Source of the DNA: Megamerina dolium
Lineage: Eukaryota; Arthropoda; Insecta; Diptera; Megamerinidae
DNA: 64,000 bases
Direction of reading: 5' to 3'
Assembly: GCA_963854835.1 (NCBI GenBank)
Contig: OY978525.1
Span: 115,147,018-115,211,017 of the forward strand
Position 1 is the stretch's first letter. Each line of letters starts with the position of its first letter. The position numbers were made by a program, and so were the translations under genes. Under the pieces are notes generated by a model. The model searched no databases, was not told the origin of the DNA, and worked only from the letters and a program-made list of their open reading frames with translations. Of this stretch, positions 37,901-49,015 are shown in pieces.

Positions 37901-38164
37901 TTGCACAAGAATTTCAAATTATATTATTCTCACATTTAGTAGAGTTACGCATATAATGCTAAAAATGACGAAATAAGCACGCAGCCAATGTAAGAATTTA
38001 TATTTGTGATTTTTGTCCATCACAAAGCCCAACAAACTTAAAATTTTTAAATGTATGCCACACAAAGAATTTGAATAGAGTTCAGTATCGAGTTTTTGTT
38101 CTTGAATTGTCGACATCTCTTGGTTATACTCGATTACTATCTCAATACTAATAAAGGGTTGCAT
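34955..38164 (-). CDS. Odorant receptor, nine-exon gene with mariner in intron 5
   Basis: Insect OR of 438 residues (1317 bp). Exons in coding order: 37934..38164, 37757..37874, 37467..37684, 37191..37403, 37001..37125, 35734..35836, 35548..35649, 35337..35489, 34955..35008. All junctions are GT-AG and in phase; intron 2 uses a GTGTGT donor where the right-arm copy has the better GTATGT. Features: LCGIHLKILSLLGF near the N-terminus, HADDTEKAYFQRTVRFLKIL in exon 3, PIGHTFMICFMRYIMIKMKI in exon 4, RAPIFVDFIICSIF in exon 6, SSNWYGYSLRLQKTLRFIM in exon 8 and ILRGAFAYFSLLRNVNT at the end. The start is uncertain: MQPFIS (38164) or MSTIQE (38116, giving 422 aa). Intron 5 carries the mariner at 35884-36974. 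A TATA-like box is at 38277. No coding lesion is seen, so it is probably functional. The Drosophila ortholog is not assigned. Confidence 0.85.
35884..36974 (+). mobile_element. Mellifera-like mariner in OR intron 5 (copy E)
   Basis: Opposite in strand to its host OR. The 5' terminus (GTAGTAAAAAGAAATxCATT) is present twice in tandem at 35890 and 35932. Two internal deletions: del1 joins GCAAGCC to a TGGCTTGCATATAACACCG sequence near 36170-36195, removing about 200 bp of the DNA-binding half; del2 joins TATAGTCCGGATGC to GTCTATGGCGAATG near 36715-36725, removing the third catalytic Asp region. Remaining text includes VWWDWQGIIYYELLSYGQTL. It is inactive. The equivalent insertion is at 53177-54420; a recombinant relative is at 56891. 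Confidence 0.85.
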
Positions 38165-38276
38165 GTATTAAAATCGAATGAATTTATTGTGAAAAAAAAA
38201 CTCGAAATTCAAAATTGAGTCTTTTTTTGTTACAAAAATTTCTCAGAATGTCACTGTACTTTTTGTGAAAATTGCA

Positions 38277-38282
38277 TTTATA
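38277..38282 (-). promoter_or_regulatory. TATA-like box upstream of the nine-exon OR
   Basis: TATAAA on the minus strand, 113 bp before the first candidate ATG. Inferred only by motif and position. Confidence 0.35.
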
Positions 38283-38289
38283 AAATGCA

Positions 38290-38725
38290 ACTTGCCATCA
38301 AGGTCACCCCATAAGTTGGTGCATTTTTTACTTAGGTGGTTTTAAAATAAATAAAAAAGAACTTTTCAATAATTATTAATCAATAATATATTTTCCTGCA
38401 TTATTTACAAGGTCTCTTTCCAATGTTTAGGCAAAATTTTTAATTCCCTGCTCAACAAAATTGTTTGTTCTTGGAGCCAAAATATGCATCGATCTCCCAT
38501 TTTATAGCTTCTTTGGTGTGGTGTAGTTCTTATTACTTAAATGGGACTGAAGTCCACGAAAAAGGTGATAATCGCAAGGTGCAATATCCGCAGAGTATGA
38601 GGTGGATGTAGCATTAGCTACCATCCGAGCTCGTTCAGTTTACCTAAGGTCTGTGTTGTGTTGTCGTGGTGAAACATATGCGTATATTGACTGAAGACGG
38701 TAGATTTTTTCCCATATGCTTCATT
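38290..38725 (-). mobile_element. Mariner 3' fragment, another subgroup
   Basis: The minus strand reads a mariner C-terminus: YSADIAPCDYHLFRGLQSHL (third catalytic Asp region), then NFVEQGIKN and a NNAGKYIID-like end near 38380. It is truncated upstream near 38725, so no first or second catalytic Asp. Text such as DIAPCDYHLFRxLQxHL separates it from copies D-H. Confidence 0.65.
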
Positions 38726-38814
38726 CCCATATGCTTCATTCTGTGCCATATATGGCACCTAAAGCCCCAAAGGGTTGATTGGCCGAACTTCTCTTTCCAT
38801 TACTGTTGTGCGTG

Positions 38815-39100
38815 TTAAATTTTGGACAGTATTAGAAAGGACCTATTTATTTTAGCCGGTTCCGAACGGCAGAACCCTTGTGACATCACTTTTTCTGAGC
38901 TTTGTGACAGAGTTCTTTTTAGAAGCTTTTTCATGGCAAGTTGTTACTGTCGGAAGAATTGCCAATTACTTGCCGACAGGTGGGTACCGTTCGAAAGAAA
39001 AATCTTTTCGATATTAAATTTGTTATGCTTCAGCCGGGGATTGAACCACGACCAACAGATCAGAATGCCAACACACTAACCACAGAGGTACGGCACCCAA
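38815..39100 (-). repeat. tRNA-derived SINE
   Basis: On the minus strand the head resembles a tRNA: A-box-like TGGTTAGTGTGTTGG (complement of 39068-39082) and B-box-like GTGGTTCAATCCCCGG (complement of about 39035-39049). The body then runs leftward through the CCGTTCGGAACCGGCT core to about 38820. Sister copies lie at 46935-47120 and, headless, at 28105-28262. It would be transcribed by RNA polymerase III if intact. Confidence 0.65.
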
Positions 39101-40313
39101 TACGGTTCAAAAAACTCTCATTTGCAAGCTAAGAACACACATTCACTCTCTGCTGAAGGTTTTGCGACGGAAATTTTATGCGAAACCCATTTTCCGAGCT
39201 TTGGAACCTTCTTGCTCTATTGAACCAGGTGCCTCTAAATTGTTCCATGTGATGAATTTAAACTTCCAGCCATGCATATCGACTGTCAAACTTGGCTCAG
39301 CTTCCACGAGTTTCAGAAAACCTTAGGACAACCAAAGCGTAGGGCATCGTCGACGTCACAATCACCACTTCGAAATTTGAAAAAGAATTTTTGCGCAGTC
39401 CTTACACTCACGGTATTCTCCCCATGAGTTGTGGTTATTTATGCAGCAGCAATTGTTGCATTTTTTTCCACTTTTATAAAAAAAAAAAAAATACAAAATA
39501 TGCCTCTTATACCCGTTCGAAAATTCCATTTTATTTTTGACCAATGCGTACTTCTATCCGCGATTAAAATCACTTGTTGAATGCATACTAAATCAGAGAA
39601 AATAAAAATAGTTCCTCTATCTCCCACAAATCATTTTTTGTACGCAAAAAGCGCCTATTGCGAAACTATTGAAAAAATAACGCACGAACTTTTATGGACT
39701 GACCTGATGCAGTATAACTTTTCAGTGCAACAACAACAACGCTTGTGATGCTCTCAAACTTTCTTCTGTAACTTTAATTTTGTTTTGAAAAAAAAAATTT
39801 TTTTAATAAAATTTTTTTTTTTATTTATAAAAATTATCTCAATAGCTAAGTGGTTGACGATAATCAGCAAATGTCCTCTCAGATCTAATTGGAAATATTT
39901 AGAAAAAATATATGACAAGTACTATACGTAATTTGTTATATTTATATGGTGATGATCTTCACCTACATATGTACGAGTAAATGCACGAGTAAATGCACGC
40001 AATGTTCGTTTCTTTTTCACTGATTTGCGACTATGTATGAGTGAACTACTTGACTTGATGATGTGAGAATAAATGAATAAATTGGAAAAATCACGAGCGT
40101 GTCTTGTAAGTGATTTTACATATTATATGTTCATATCTGTGGTAGTGTAGTGTAGTGTAGTGTAGATAACCCAACAAAGAATTTTACAATATATAATTAC
40201 GATTCCTTCATTTATTTAGTGAAGGTCAAATTGATATTTCCAATAAAAGATAATAGTATGTGTATGTGCATATTAGATTGGGTCACTACCCACCATTCAA
40301 AGGCAAATATATA
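39101..40313. other. Noncoding region
   Basis: AT-rich, with a (TAGTG)n pentamer repeat at about 40142-40165. A possible weak mariner-like trace at 39140-39420 is not supportable. No gene. Confidence 0.4.
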
Positions 40314-40385
40314 CAGGGTGATGTTTTAGCAACTTTCTCTTTGGCAACACTATTTGTGGCAGCTTAACTGTTTTCGTGCAACATA
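40314..40385 (+). mobile_element. 5' end fragment of a DD41D mariner
   Basis: CAGGGTGATGTTTTAGCAAC followed by TTTGGCAACACTATTTGTGG and AGCTTAACTGTTTTCGTG matches the start of the element at 25897. It ends exactly where the mellifera-like mariner at 40386 begins; no remainder is seen on the far side. Confidence 0.7.
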
Positions 40386-41577
40386 TAAGGTCTAGTAAAA
40401 AGAAATCCATTATTATTGCATTACATTGGATGTTTTATTTGGCATAGTTAGAATGATCCGATTTAGGTCAAATATGCACCGTTTTGTGCGATAACTTGGA
40501 CAGCCGATTTTTACAAACTTCTCTTGAGGCGAATTTTCCACCAGCAAAATCATTCGCCATAGACAGGAACAGGTAGTAATCACTTGGTCCGGACTATAAG
40601 GTGAATGCATAAGAACCTCCCAACCAAGCTCCCGGAGCTTCTGGCGAATCATTGTCGATGTGTGTGGCTTGTCGTTGTTCTGCTGAAACACAGCTCTTCT
40701 TCTACTGGCCAAAGCTGGCCGCTTCTGGGCGATTGCTTCCTTAAGATGGTCCAATTGTTGACAGTACAGCTCCGAATTAAGAGTGTGGCTGTAGGGGAGC
40801 AGCTCATAGTAGACGATTCCCTGCCAATCCCACCAAACACATAGCAAAATCTTCCTGATCGTCAATCCTGGCTTGGCCTCGGTTTCCACCGGCTCACAGC
40901 GATTCGACCACGACTGTTTTCGCTTGACGTTGTCATAAGTGACCCACTTTTCATCACCAGTAACCGACCGTTTCAGAAATGGATCGATTTTGTTGCGAGT
41001 TGCCGATGGAAATTCGGTCCATGAGGTTTTTTTGCGTTAACTCGTGTGGCACCAATACATCGAGCTTCTTTTTGTATCCAGACTTATTTAAATAGTTCCA
41101 AATGGTTTTTTGTGCAATGTTTAGCTCCTGGGCAATAAATATAGTGTTTATATGACGGTCAGACTTGACGATTTCTATTATTTTATAGATATTTTCGACA
41201 ATTGGTCTTCCAGAGAGTGGTGCGTCTTTGACATCAAAATTATCGGAACGGAATCGACGAAACCAAAATTGCAGGTGATTGGCTGTTACAGTATGAGGAC
41301 GATAACCACTATTCACATTTTCAGTCGTCTGGCTTGCGTTTTCGCTTTTATCAAAGAAACACTGTAAAATATGGCTTATTTTCTCTTTACTGGTGTCCAT
41401 CTTTGACGCATGCTCAAACAATACTGAGTCAAAACTGCCTGAAAAGTTTATTTAGTACAAAATCCTATTTTTCTAACAGCATCTAGTGTAACCCGATCGC
41501 ACTTATACAACGCGAATTACAGATTACAAAAGCCATCTATTGTAAAAATAATGTATTTCTTTTTACTACACCTTATT
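40386..41577 (-). mobile_element. Mellifera-like mariner, nearly full length (copy F)
   Basis: 1.19 kb with inverted ends (GTAGTAAAAAGAAAT-type). The minus-strand transposase runs from the MFEHASKMDTSKEKISHILQ start at 41421 through the helix-turn-helix region (ENVNSGYRPHTV, VKDAPLSGRPIVENIYKIIE, ELNIAQKTIWNYLNKSGYKK) to a frameshift near 40970. After that come TLDxEKW-equivalent text, LLCVWWDWQGIVYYELLPYS and LRELGWEVLMHSPYSPDQ, where a second frameshift removes the final catalytic block. NNDKPHTS stands where mariners have QDNARPHTS, so the second catalytic Asp is lost (N). It is the best template in the window for this family but is not active. Confidence 0.85.
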
Positions 41578-42498
41578 ATTGTACATTGTTTAAAAAAACA
41601 TTTTTAACATTCAAGATCAGATTCGTAATCAGAAATTTTGAGTTGTGCAGCCTAACTTAAATTTTTCTTTTCATAGAATTGAAGCCAACAATTCTAAAGC
41701 AGAGTAAATGTGTTGCAATATTTAAAAGGCAAAAGTTTTAAGAATTTTTAGGAGATTTAATTTTATATGAAAAAAAAAAAATGGAATTAAAGTTAGAGTT
41801 AGCAAGTTGAATGACCAAAAACAAAAAAAAAATCATTTGAATTTCAAATATAGAAAAATATAGAAAATATAGAAAAATTCCAAGGTACCTAAGCTTTCAA
41901 TTAAGTTGTGGACATTTGCAATTTTTTTTCAGCGACCCACCTTAATGTGTTTATTATTATCTATGAGGGGAAAAATAAAAATAAAAAATATACCGACATA
42001 TGTACATATTTATTATACATAAAAGCATACTCTAGTTATGTCCTTGGTCACCAAGAGGTGTATAGTTCACAATTTATTCGAAGGTGTTAATTGATGTTGA
42101 ATTTATTGAATTTCTAATGTAGGAGAGCCATCAAAGGAGTGAAGATAATTGGTATGAATATTTTAGAGTAAAATTGAGGTTGATAAATTAATTGGGGTAG
42201 CTCTTACATTTAATTGACGAAGCGATGATTCGTGGATATTTAGGGAAACTTTTTGTCGACTTTCAAGTGATGTTAAGTTCAATTTGTAGGGGAGTCTACC
42301 TAATACCTACAGTTTGTTCAGTAAAAATGTTGAATAACAAAGATTAACGGAGGTGGATCATATAATTGACTCTTTGTAGTGGAGATGGGGGAACATTTCA
42401 ATCCCCTGGAAATAATTCTGATATTCTATACAATTTTTCAATTTTTTATTTTTATTTTTATTTTATTTAATTTTTTTTTTACTTTTTATTTTTTTTTT
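41578..42498. other. AT-rich noncoding region
   Basis: No gene or element recognised. Confidence 0.4.
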
Positions 42499-43575
42499 TA
42501 GGTTAGGAAGCACCCCTTCCATATATATTGAAATATAAAAAAGTTCGTGCGAATTTGATATCAGATGTCGCTATTAGTTTATTATTCCATTGTTTCATCT
42601 GGCAATACCGGCATTTTGAAGTGTCATCATTAGGCTTTTTTTTTTTTTCATTTCGCTGTGTGCTCCGTGTGTATGTCAATTTTTGTACCAAATAATGTGT
42701 TTTTGGCAGGGAGTTTTACTTCATTACTTCAATATGAAGAAAAAGGCTGCCGAAATTCATCGTATTTTAGAGGAAGTTTATGGTGCCCATGCTTCAGCTG
42801 AACGAACATGTCAGAAGTGGAGATTGCACGATCTAAAAGTGGCAATTTTGATCTGAAAGATTAAGAACGAACCGAAACGCCATCAAAGTTTAAGAATGAA
42901 GAATTGGAGACAAGGCTCGATGAAGATCTATCACAAATATGAACTCGCAAAAAAACTTGGAATTAAATGCAATGGAAATGATCCGAAAGGTAAGAAATTA
43001 GGTGCCACATGAACGGCAGCCAAGAGACGTCGAACAGCGTTTTTAAACGTTTGAACAACTGCTCCAATGGAAATAAAGAAAGGGCTTTCTGCATCGAATT
43101 ATAACTGGCGATGAAAAGTGGGCCCATTACGATAATCCAAAATGTCTGGCAATGTTTGAATACCCCGGCAATCGTCGACGGTCAAGCCGAATATTCATGG
43201 CGAGAAGATCATCCTGTGTATTTGATGGGACCAGCTGGGTGTGTATACACGACAAAGTTATTTTGCAACATGATAATGTTCGGCCACATGCTGCGGCGTC
43301 CCTTAAAATGCCCAAGTGGGAAGTCCTACCCCACCCGCCGTATAGCCCAGATATTGTTCCTTCCGATTGCCACTTGTTCCGATCGAGGACACTCGTCCTG
43401 GACGAACAGCACTTCCATTCTTAAGCAGAAGCCAAATAATGGGTTGGCTCATCGATAGCCTCAAAACATGTCGACTTCTTCCGACGAGGAATCTATATGC
43501 TGCCAGAAAATGGGGAAAAGTAGTGGCCAGCGAATGCAAACATCTTGAACAGTGAATTTATAATCACAGTTGCCA
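42499..43575 (+). mobile_element. Degenerate mariner, cecropia-like
   Basis: Transposase pieces on the + strand: a KKAAEIHRILEE-type HTH start near 42737, ITGDEKWAHYDNPKCLAMFE near 43103 (first catalytic Asp), an internal deletion of the central block, then DKVILQHDNVRPHAAASLKM (second Asp), WEVLPHPPYSPDIVPSDCHL (third) and FFRRGIYMLPENGEK near 43478. Many stops and shifts. The DKVILQHDNxRPH...PSDxHLFRS pattern resembles the cecropia subfamily (Hsmar1 type) as remembered. The left boundary (GGTTAGGAAGCACC) is tentative. Confidence 0.7.
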
Positions 43576-43587
43576 ACATACATATTT

Positions 43588-43880
43588 ATACCCTGCACAT
43601 GTTATGTATGAGAGAGGTGTAACATTAGACATATGACTATGGCAACTAATGCCAGTTGAAAATGCATATGCATAGTGTATCATTAGTTTTGTACTTATAA
43701 TTTATTAAAGAAAAAAAGTTTAGTATTTCTCATATATGTGGCTCTATTTGGGCAAAATGAAATGCGTTAATATAGAAGGCTTTGTCTGAGAACTAGGCAA
43801 AATAGTTGGCGTGGTCTTCCCACTTTACATTGAATAATTAATCCTTTAAATCTCGATTTGTACCAAATATAGCGTTCGCT
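43588..43880 (+). repeat. Small fragment of the TATACCCTGCA composite repeat
   Basis: TTTATACCCTGCACATGTTA at the left, a TTGGCGTGGTCTTCCCACTT box near 43808 and TTTAAATCTCGATTTGTACC near 43845 parallel parts of the 14020/49016 repeats. Strongly diverged. Confidence 0.45.
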
Positions 43881-44129
43881 CATTCAGTTTTAAGGAGAAC
43901 AAAATTAGTATGATAATTGAACGGGACGAATCAATGACTCCCATTATTGAGTAAACTATGACCTGCACAAGATTTATGTAAATGCCAGTTCCTCCTCAGA
44001 ATATTCATAGTATATACCTAGTCAGGTCATAAATATTGGTACAGAACTAAACGCATTCATAACGAATGCAATATTGGGCGCATCCATTTCATCTTGACTG
44101 CGATTTGACAGTTGACATTTATGTTTCAT

Positions 44130-44620
44130 TGCCACGTAAAAAGTTTTTGACATCAATTGCTTACAATCATGAAATGGGGCGACATCGAAAATCGTATTGT
44201 TGTAGTTGGCCTACTAAAATGCAACATGGGAAAAGGCGATATCTTTCGGACGTTGCGACTGCTTGGAATCACTCGCAATTTTTTGTATCGTGCTGCATAG
44301 TTGTTTGAGGAGGACGAGACCGTCAAAGATCCAGCCGTCCGCGCATTGTGAGAACTCCGAAAGCGATTAAAGCCATGAGGAAACAAATCGACCGAAAACC
44401 GCTGCGAAAATTGAAAAGCTTATCGCAGGAAACGCAAATTTCGCAAAAATCCATGTCCGTGAAGATTTGGGGTTCAGCGCGTAGAAGCGACACACTGGAC
44501 ACCTGCTCACGGCCGCATTGGAGGGAACACGCAAGCGAAAAGCGTAACGCAGTAGGTACGCTCACAGACAAATTCAATAAACAGAACGATCGTGTGTATG
44601 ATCGGTCATCCAGAGAAGCA
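44130..44620 (+). mobile_element. Tc1/mariner-superfamily N-terminal fragment
   Basis: Frames on the + strand give a paired-type helix-turn-helix sequence: MKWGDIENRIVVVGLLKCN, then DETVKDPAVRA, then VRTPKAIKAMRKQIDRKPLR and ETQISQKSMSVK with GHLLTAALEGTRKRKA in another frame. The catalytic half is absent. It is followed at 44697-44745 by a 3'-end fragment of the LINE seen at 31336. Family placement is tentative. Confidence 0.5.
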
Positions 44621-44696
44621 TCCTAACTCATCCCAAAAAAAGATTGGCGCCAGCAAGCGAAGAACAGAGAAGACTGACGCCGCATTATATGTTCGG

Positions 44697-44745
44697 CCTA
44701 AATCGATCATCGGTTGTTAGGTCCACATAAAAAGAAGAAGAAGAA
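44697..44745 (+). mobile_element. LINE 3' tail fragment
   Basis: CCTAAATCGATCATCGGTTG and the following CACATAAAAAGAAGAAGAAG match the 3' end of the degenerate LINE ending at 32516, including the GAA-rich tail. Confidence 0.6.
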
Positions 44746-45992
44746 TTTATTTTTTTTTTAAAAACTGGTTTTAGAAAAATTAAATAAATTACTTCCAAAA
44801 TATCATAAAAGTTCAATTTGAATATTTATGGTATATTCTTCAGATATATTCTTATTTCTTTCACATACAGCACAGACAGCACATGGAAAATATTTTGATT
44901 TGTTGCACGTTTCACATAGAGGTTTTCTTTCCTTTATTTACATAAGGTTCCATTAGACTGATACAATACTAGCATTTGGTTTTTTGAATGATTATCGTCT
45001 CTTTCCAAATATGGGTGACCATTCAGTAGAAATTTTGGTTTGACAACAAATGCATAGCCAAAAGTTTTTATCAAAAGTTGTCAGGTTCACTGCAAAGGCA
45101 TAGTCCATTTTGTATGGCCCAGCTGTTTATGTGCCGCTTCAGTCTATGTATGTACATATTTGAATATGACGCAAAATTCTATCATCAGACAGTAGTCTCC
45201 AACCAGTCACAAATTCTGCATTATTTCGTTGGTTTTGCATAATGAATAGATCATGGATTTTCAATCAAAATGTTATGGGCAGCATGGCGTCATAGTGTAG
45301 AGTTATGTTGTGAAAAAACCTTCCAAAGGATTCCGTCTATTGACTGCGAGGAAAAAAAGTAATTATTACTTGCATATTTCTTTTTTAAATGTGTAAAAAA
45401 AAAAATGACTTACCTAATGATGTGTTATCATCTGACTCTATATCGTAGCTATCACTGTCTTCCATATTTAGTAATTGGTCATTTTCACTTCCATTGCCCA
45501 ATTAATCCTCTGAAAAAGATTCAAAAAGATGAATAATTTTACAAAATTATCAGACACACAAAAATATTGAACTAACGAATAACGTCATAAATACGTCACA
45601 ATAACGCAATATCATATACTGATGGAAAATAAACTGTAATGACAATAAAAACAAAAAATTTTATTAGTATATAATCTGCATCCTCAGAAGGAAGAAAAAT
45701 GAAAATAATAGTTTTTTCAAAAAGTAAAAAAAAAAAAAAAACACTTAATATGCATTTTTAATTACAAAGTTAAATTACCCCTATCCGTCTTTTTATATAG
45801 TTGTACTATTTATTTGAGCTTGAAACACTGCAATAGAATATGAATGCTTTTAAATTAGTTTTGTTGCATTTTTAATAAAAGTCACGAAATATCAATTAAA
45901 AAGAATACCATAAATGATATAAGAATTATTGGCAGTCAGATATGAAAATGTGTCAAATGACCCCTTTTTAGTGTTAACCTACATATACATTC
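44746..45992. other. AT-rich region, possible very old transposase remnant
   Basis: No intact frame. The minus strand shows a Cys-rich piece (KERKPLCETCNKSKYFPCAV near 44925-44870) and an acidic piece (NMEDSDSYDIESDDNTS near 45470-45420) that together recall piggyBac-type proteins, but nothing between them supports this. Confidence 0.25.
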
Positions 45993-46453
45993 TGTCAAAT
46001 AAGTACCCGGAAACCGGAAATTCTCATTTTTAATTTTCCCTCTGAGAATATTTCAAAAATTTTTTTTTCCCTTTTGTGTGCGTTGCGATTTTTACTATGG
46101 ATAAAAATATCGAACAAAGAGTTTGTGTGAAATTTTGTTTTTCAAACGAAATTTCTTGTGCCAAAACGTTGGAAATGTTGAAAAAAAAAAACATTTGGTG
46201 ATTCAACCATGTCGAAAACTCAAGTTTACGATGGGTATAAATCGTTCAAAGAGGAGCGAGAAGAAATCGCAACGCACACAAAAGGTTGACTTGTTCCTAA
46301 TGACGCCGTAACCAAACTAAATGACACATAGCAATAAAAATTCCCAGAATAGTGGCTGACAGTTGTGCCAACCTGGGAAAAATTTTTTTTTGAAATATTC
46401 TCAGAGGGAAAATTAAAAATGAGAATTTCCGGTTTCCGGGTACTTATTTGACA
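45993..46453 (+). mobile_element. Short mariner-derived element with 63-bp perfect inverted repeats
   Basis: 461 bp. Bases 45993-46055 and 46391-46453 are exact inverse copies by eye (TGTCAAATAAGTACCCGGAA at the tip; GAGAATATTTCA at the inner edge). The inside holds only the start of a mariner-type transposase: MDKNIEQRVCVKFCFSNEIS, then AKTLEMLKK, a small shift at an A-run, then KTQVYDGYKSFKEEREEIAT; the catalytic domain is deleted. This is a MITE-like deletion derivative, mobile only with a source transposase elsewhere. A clear TA duplication is not visible at the ends. Confidence 0.8.
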
Positions 46454-46934
46454 CACACACAGAGTCACACACACTAACACGCGCGGTGCAACGTGATTAC
46501 ATACTAGCAACAGGAATGCCAGTAAATACTGACGATATGTCTGTCGTAACGTATCATGCACTACCCGAGTGATCCGCGATATGTTGAGTAGCTATCACCA
46601 TCGACCGTAAGTAATGCATAAGAAGCAAGCACATAGTATTCAACTCTATAATTGGCGTCCAACGTAAAAATGTGAACAATAAATAATAAATTCTCTATAC
46701 GATGAAAAATTAATCAACGTTAAAGTAATTAATAAATAAATAATAAACTAAATAATAAATTAACTGGAAATTTGAATAAAGAATACGTGATAAAGGTGAA
46801 AGTTGAGCCAATTCCGTCACAACGAGGAAGACAAAATATTAGAATATCATATAGAATAATTAAGGATGACAAATACCCATGGAGTATATTTTTATGAATC
46901 AACTAAAATAATTTTAATTATTAATTCACGTACT
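46454..46934. other. Noncoding spacer
   Basis: Includes ACAC-rich sequence at 46450-46480 and AATAAATTAA simple sequence. No gene. Confidence 0.4.
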
Positions 46935-47125
46935 TATATTAGCCGATTCCGAACGATAGAACCATTGTGACATTATTTTTTCAGAGCTTTGTTATAGAGT
47001 TCTTTTTAGAAGCATTTTCGTGGCAAATTTTTACTGCTGCAAGTCATGCTTCAGCCCGTAATTGAACCCATGACCGCAGATCAGAAGGCCAACATACTAA
47101 CCACTAAGCTACGATATCCACACAG
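46935..47125 (-). repeat. tRNA-derived SINE
   Basis: Same family as 38815-39100. B-box-like complement of CGTAATTGAACCCATGACC near 47057 and A-box-like complement of GGCCAACATACTAACCACT near 47088. The body includes TTAGCCGATTCCGAACGATA at 46939. Confidence 0.6.
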
Positions 47126-47269
47126 CTCTATATATAGCAACAATAAAGGTAAGACCGAAAACTCGTCATAGTATGGCCATAACGAAGTGCAATAAAATAC
47201 AATGGGCTCGCCTATCTTTCTATTGCAGGATCAATGCAATGTCGTACATCAGCAGCAGAGTGGATCTAT

Positions 47270-48005
47270 ATTTGTAGATTCCTTCATCTGAAAGATGTCG
47301 CACAGACTTCCTCAACGTGACACCTAGGGATCTTAGCCTTAGCTTGAAATTCCGAATAATTTTTCCCACAGGACATGAATCGGTAGATCACAAATCCCCC
47401 ATAGAGACTAACAATTTCAATAGGAACATGGATGGATCTAGATGATAGATGATGGCGATAGTGAGAGTGTATTTGATGCAGACACCAGGGTCGCCATCTC
47501 TCTTGGCTCCAAAAATAATCCTTGATCAAAAGATTAAAAACGTGCAGTATGCACGATCTTCTCAGATGATCAAGCTGTAGCAGAATAATCAGCCAAAAGG
47601 GGCTCTGCATTTATTTACTTTGATCCGAACACATACATTGGGATTCTATGATCATCTGCCCGCTCACTCGCTGAAGATTGGACAAAAAAAGTTTGGAACA
47701 ATGTTTCTGTCCTTAGAGAAACTAAAGAGCTAGTAAAAATTATCACCGTATACGGATCTATCACAGGCACCTTCAAATATTACATATCTACCTATCTTGG
47801 AATATCATCAATTACATAAAATGGGTCCTTCTGAAGAGATGATTTGTCGCATTTGCTAGGATGATTACAAAACGTTACAGCATAGTTTTGTGAAGGAACA
47901 GCTTTAGTTCAAGCTAGAAGAAACATTTTCAGTACAGTCTTCTTCGGTCTATCTGGAATCGAATTACCTTCATCAAAGGATGTCGTTAGAAAAGCTGTCT
48001 TGTAT
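47270..48005 (+). mobile_element. Degenerate LINE 3' part, R1-like
   Basis: Pieces across frames: MDGSR near 47440, comparable to the RNase H DGS motif, and after 47815 MGPSEEMICRICxDDYKT, then the EGTALVQARRNIFSTVFFGL block with LSGIELPSSKDVVR. These match the C-terminal zinc-motif region that follows RNase H in R1/jockey LINEs. Many stops. Boundaries uncertain. Confidence 0.4.
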
Positions 48006-49015
48006 TTTAGGTCGCAGTGCTTTGGCTTTTAAAGTCAACAGATCAGTTGTCATCAGGTCCATGTATCAAAAGTTGTCCAAAAAGACCACGATGTTGCTTC
48101 ATTATAATGCACATTCATATGAAGTAGCTGCAGCCACAGAGTCTTTGACGGGACAAGAAGTGAAATCAATTTACACAAACCCCAACTAATTTTCTGAGGC
48201 CTCATTTACAGTTCAGCTCAGTTCAGTTTTACCGAAACAAAATGAGTGAATAATTAGCATGCAAGTTTTAGTCGATGGATCTTATAGGTCAAAGTAATTT
48301 TTGCAAATATGCAGTAATGTTCGCGAAATATATACATTAGAATTTAAATATACAAAAGAAATTATATAGCAGAACTGTATAGCAGTTAGCCGTTACAACA
48401 AATATACATAGGAACATATGTAATTTTCTTGATGACATGGGTGTTCATAAATTAGTATTGACCGTGGCAACGAACAGAAGAGAAATTTGCTGTGGGAAAT
48501 GAACAGTTTTGATCATAAACAAATGCAGTGAATAAAGTTGAACAATATAAATATAATATAATTTTCTAAATAGTATAATAGTAAATAATATTATCGACTT
48601 ACTTATACCTGGCATCTACATAGAATTACTAAAAATGGGTGGAAATGACATTAGCATTTTCACGGGTCCTTGATGGAATGATGACGATGGAAGGAAGTAG
48701 AAAAATGTTATAACTGGTTCCATATACAGAACATGAACTATTAATTGCCAAATGATAAATAAATATAGTTAAAGCTCTGATGGTATTTCCTAAAAAACGT
48801 AATAATTAAAATATTTACTATAACTCTAATTTATTGGGTAAGGTACGTGTAAGGCAAAACAGTTACCCAACATTTTTCAATTAAACTGAATCGATATGAC
48901 TAACTTTTCACGAGACCATGGGAAAATCAACACCAGCATACCTTTATTATCATGCTTAGCATGGATTTTCTTTATCCGTCAAGGCATCAGAAAAGTAAAA
49001 GTTATTTAAAAAAAT
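48006..49015. other. AT-rich noncoding region
   Basis: No element or gene recognised. Confidence 0.4.

Larger units (their letters stand above)
33458..38107. repeat. Left arm of large inverted duplication
   Basis: About 4.65 kb, matching 52061-56786 in reverse orientation. It contains most of the mariner-like element at 33340, the whole OR gene except its first ~20-25 codons, and the mariner in OR intron 5. The outer edge is near 33458 (ATGATTCTTGATCTTGTAG); the inner edge is near 38092-38107, inside OR exon 1. Confidence 0.9.

Noticed and set aside
39029..39097. Functional tRNA gene
   Set aside because: A- and B-box-like motifs are present but no acceptor stem or plausible anticodon arm; it fits a SINE head with a related copy at 46935.
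44746..45520. piggyBac-type transposase remnant
   Set aside because: Only a Cys-rich and an acidic piece recall the family; no catalytic Asp context or TTAA-flanked ends could be found.
47284..47610. 108-residue minus-strand open frame
   Set aside because: Antisense to a decayed LINE region; no recognisable domain.
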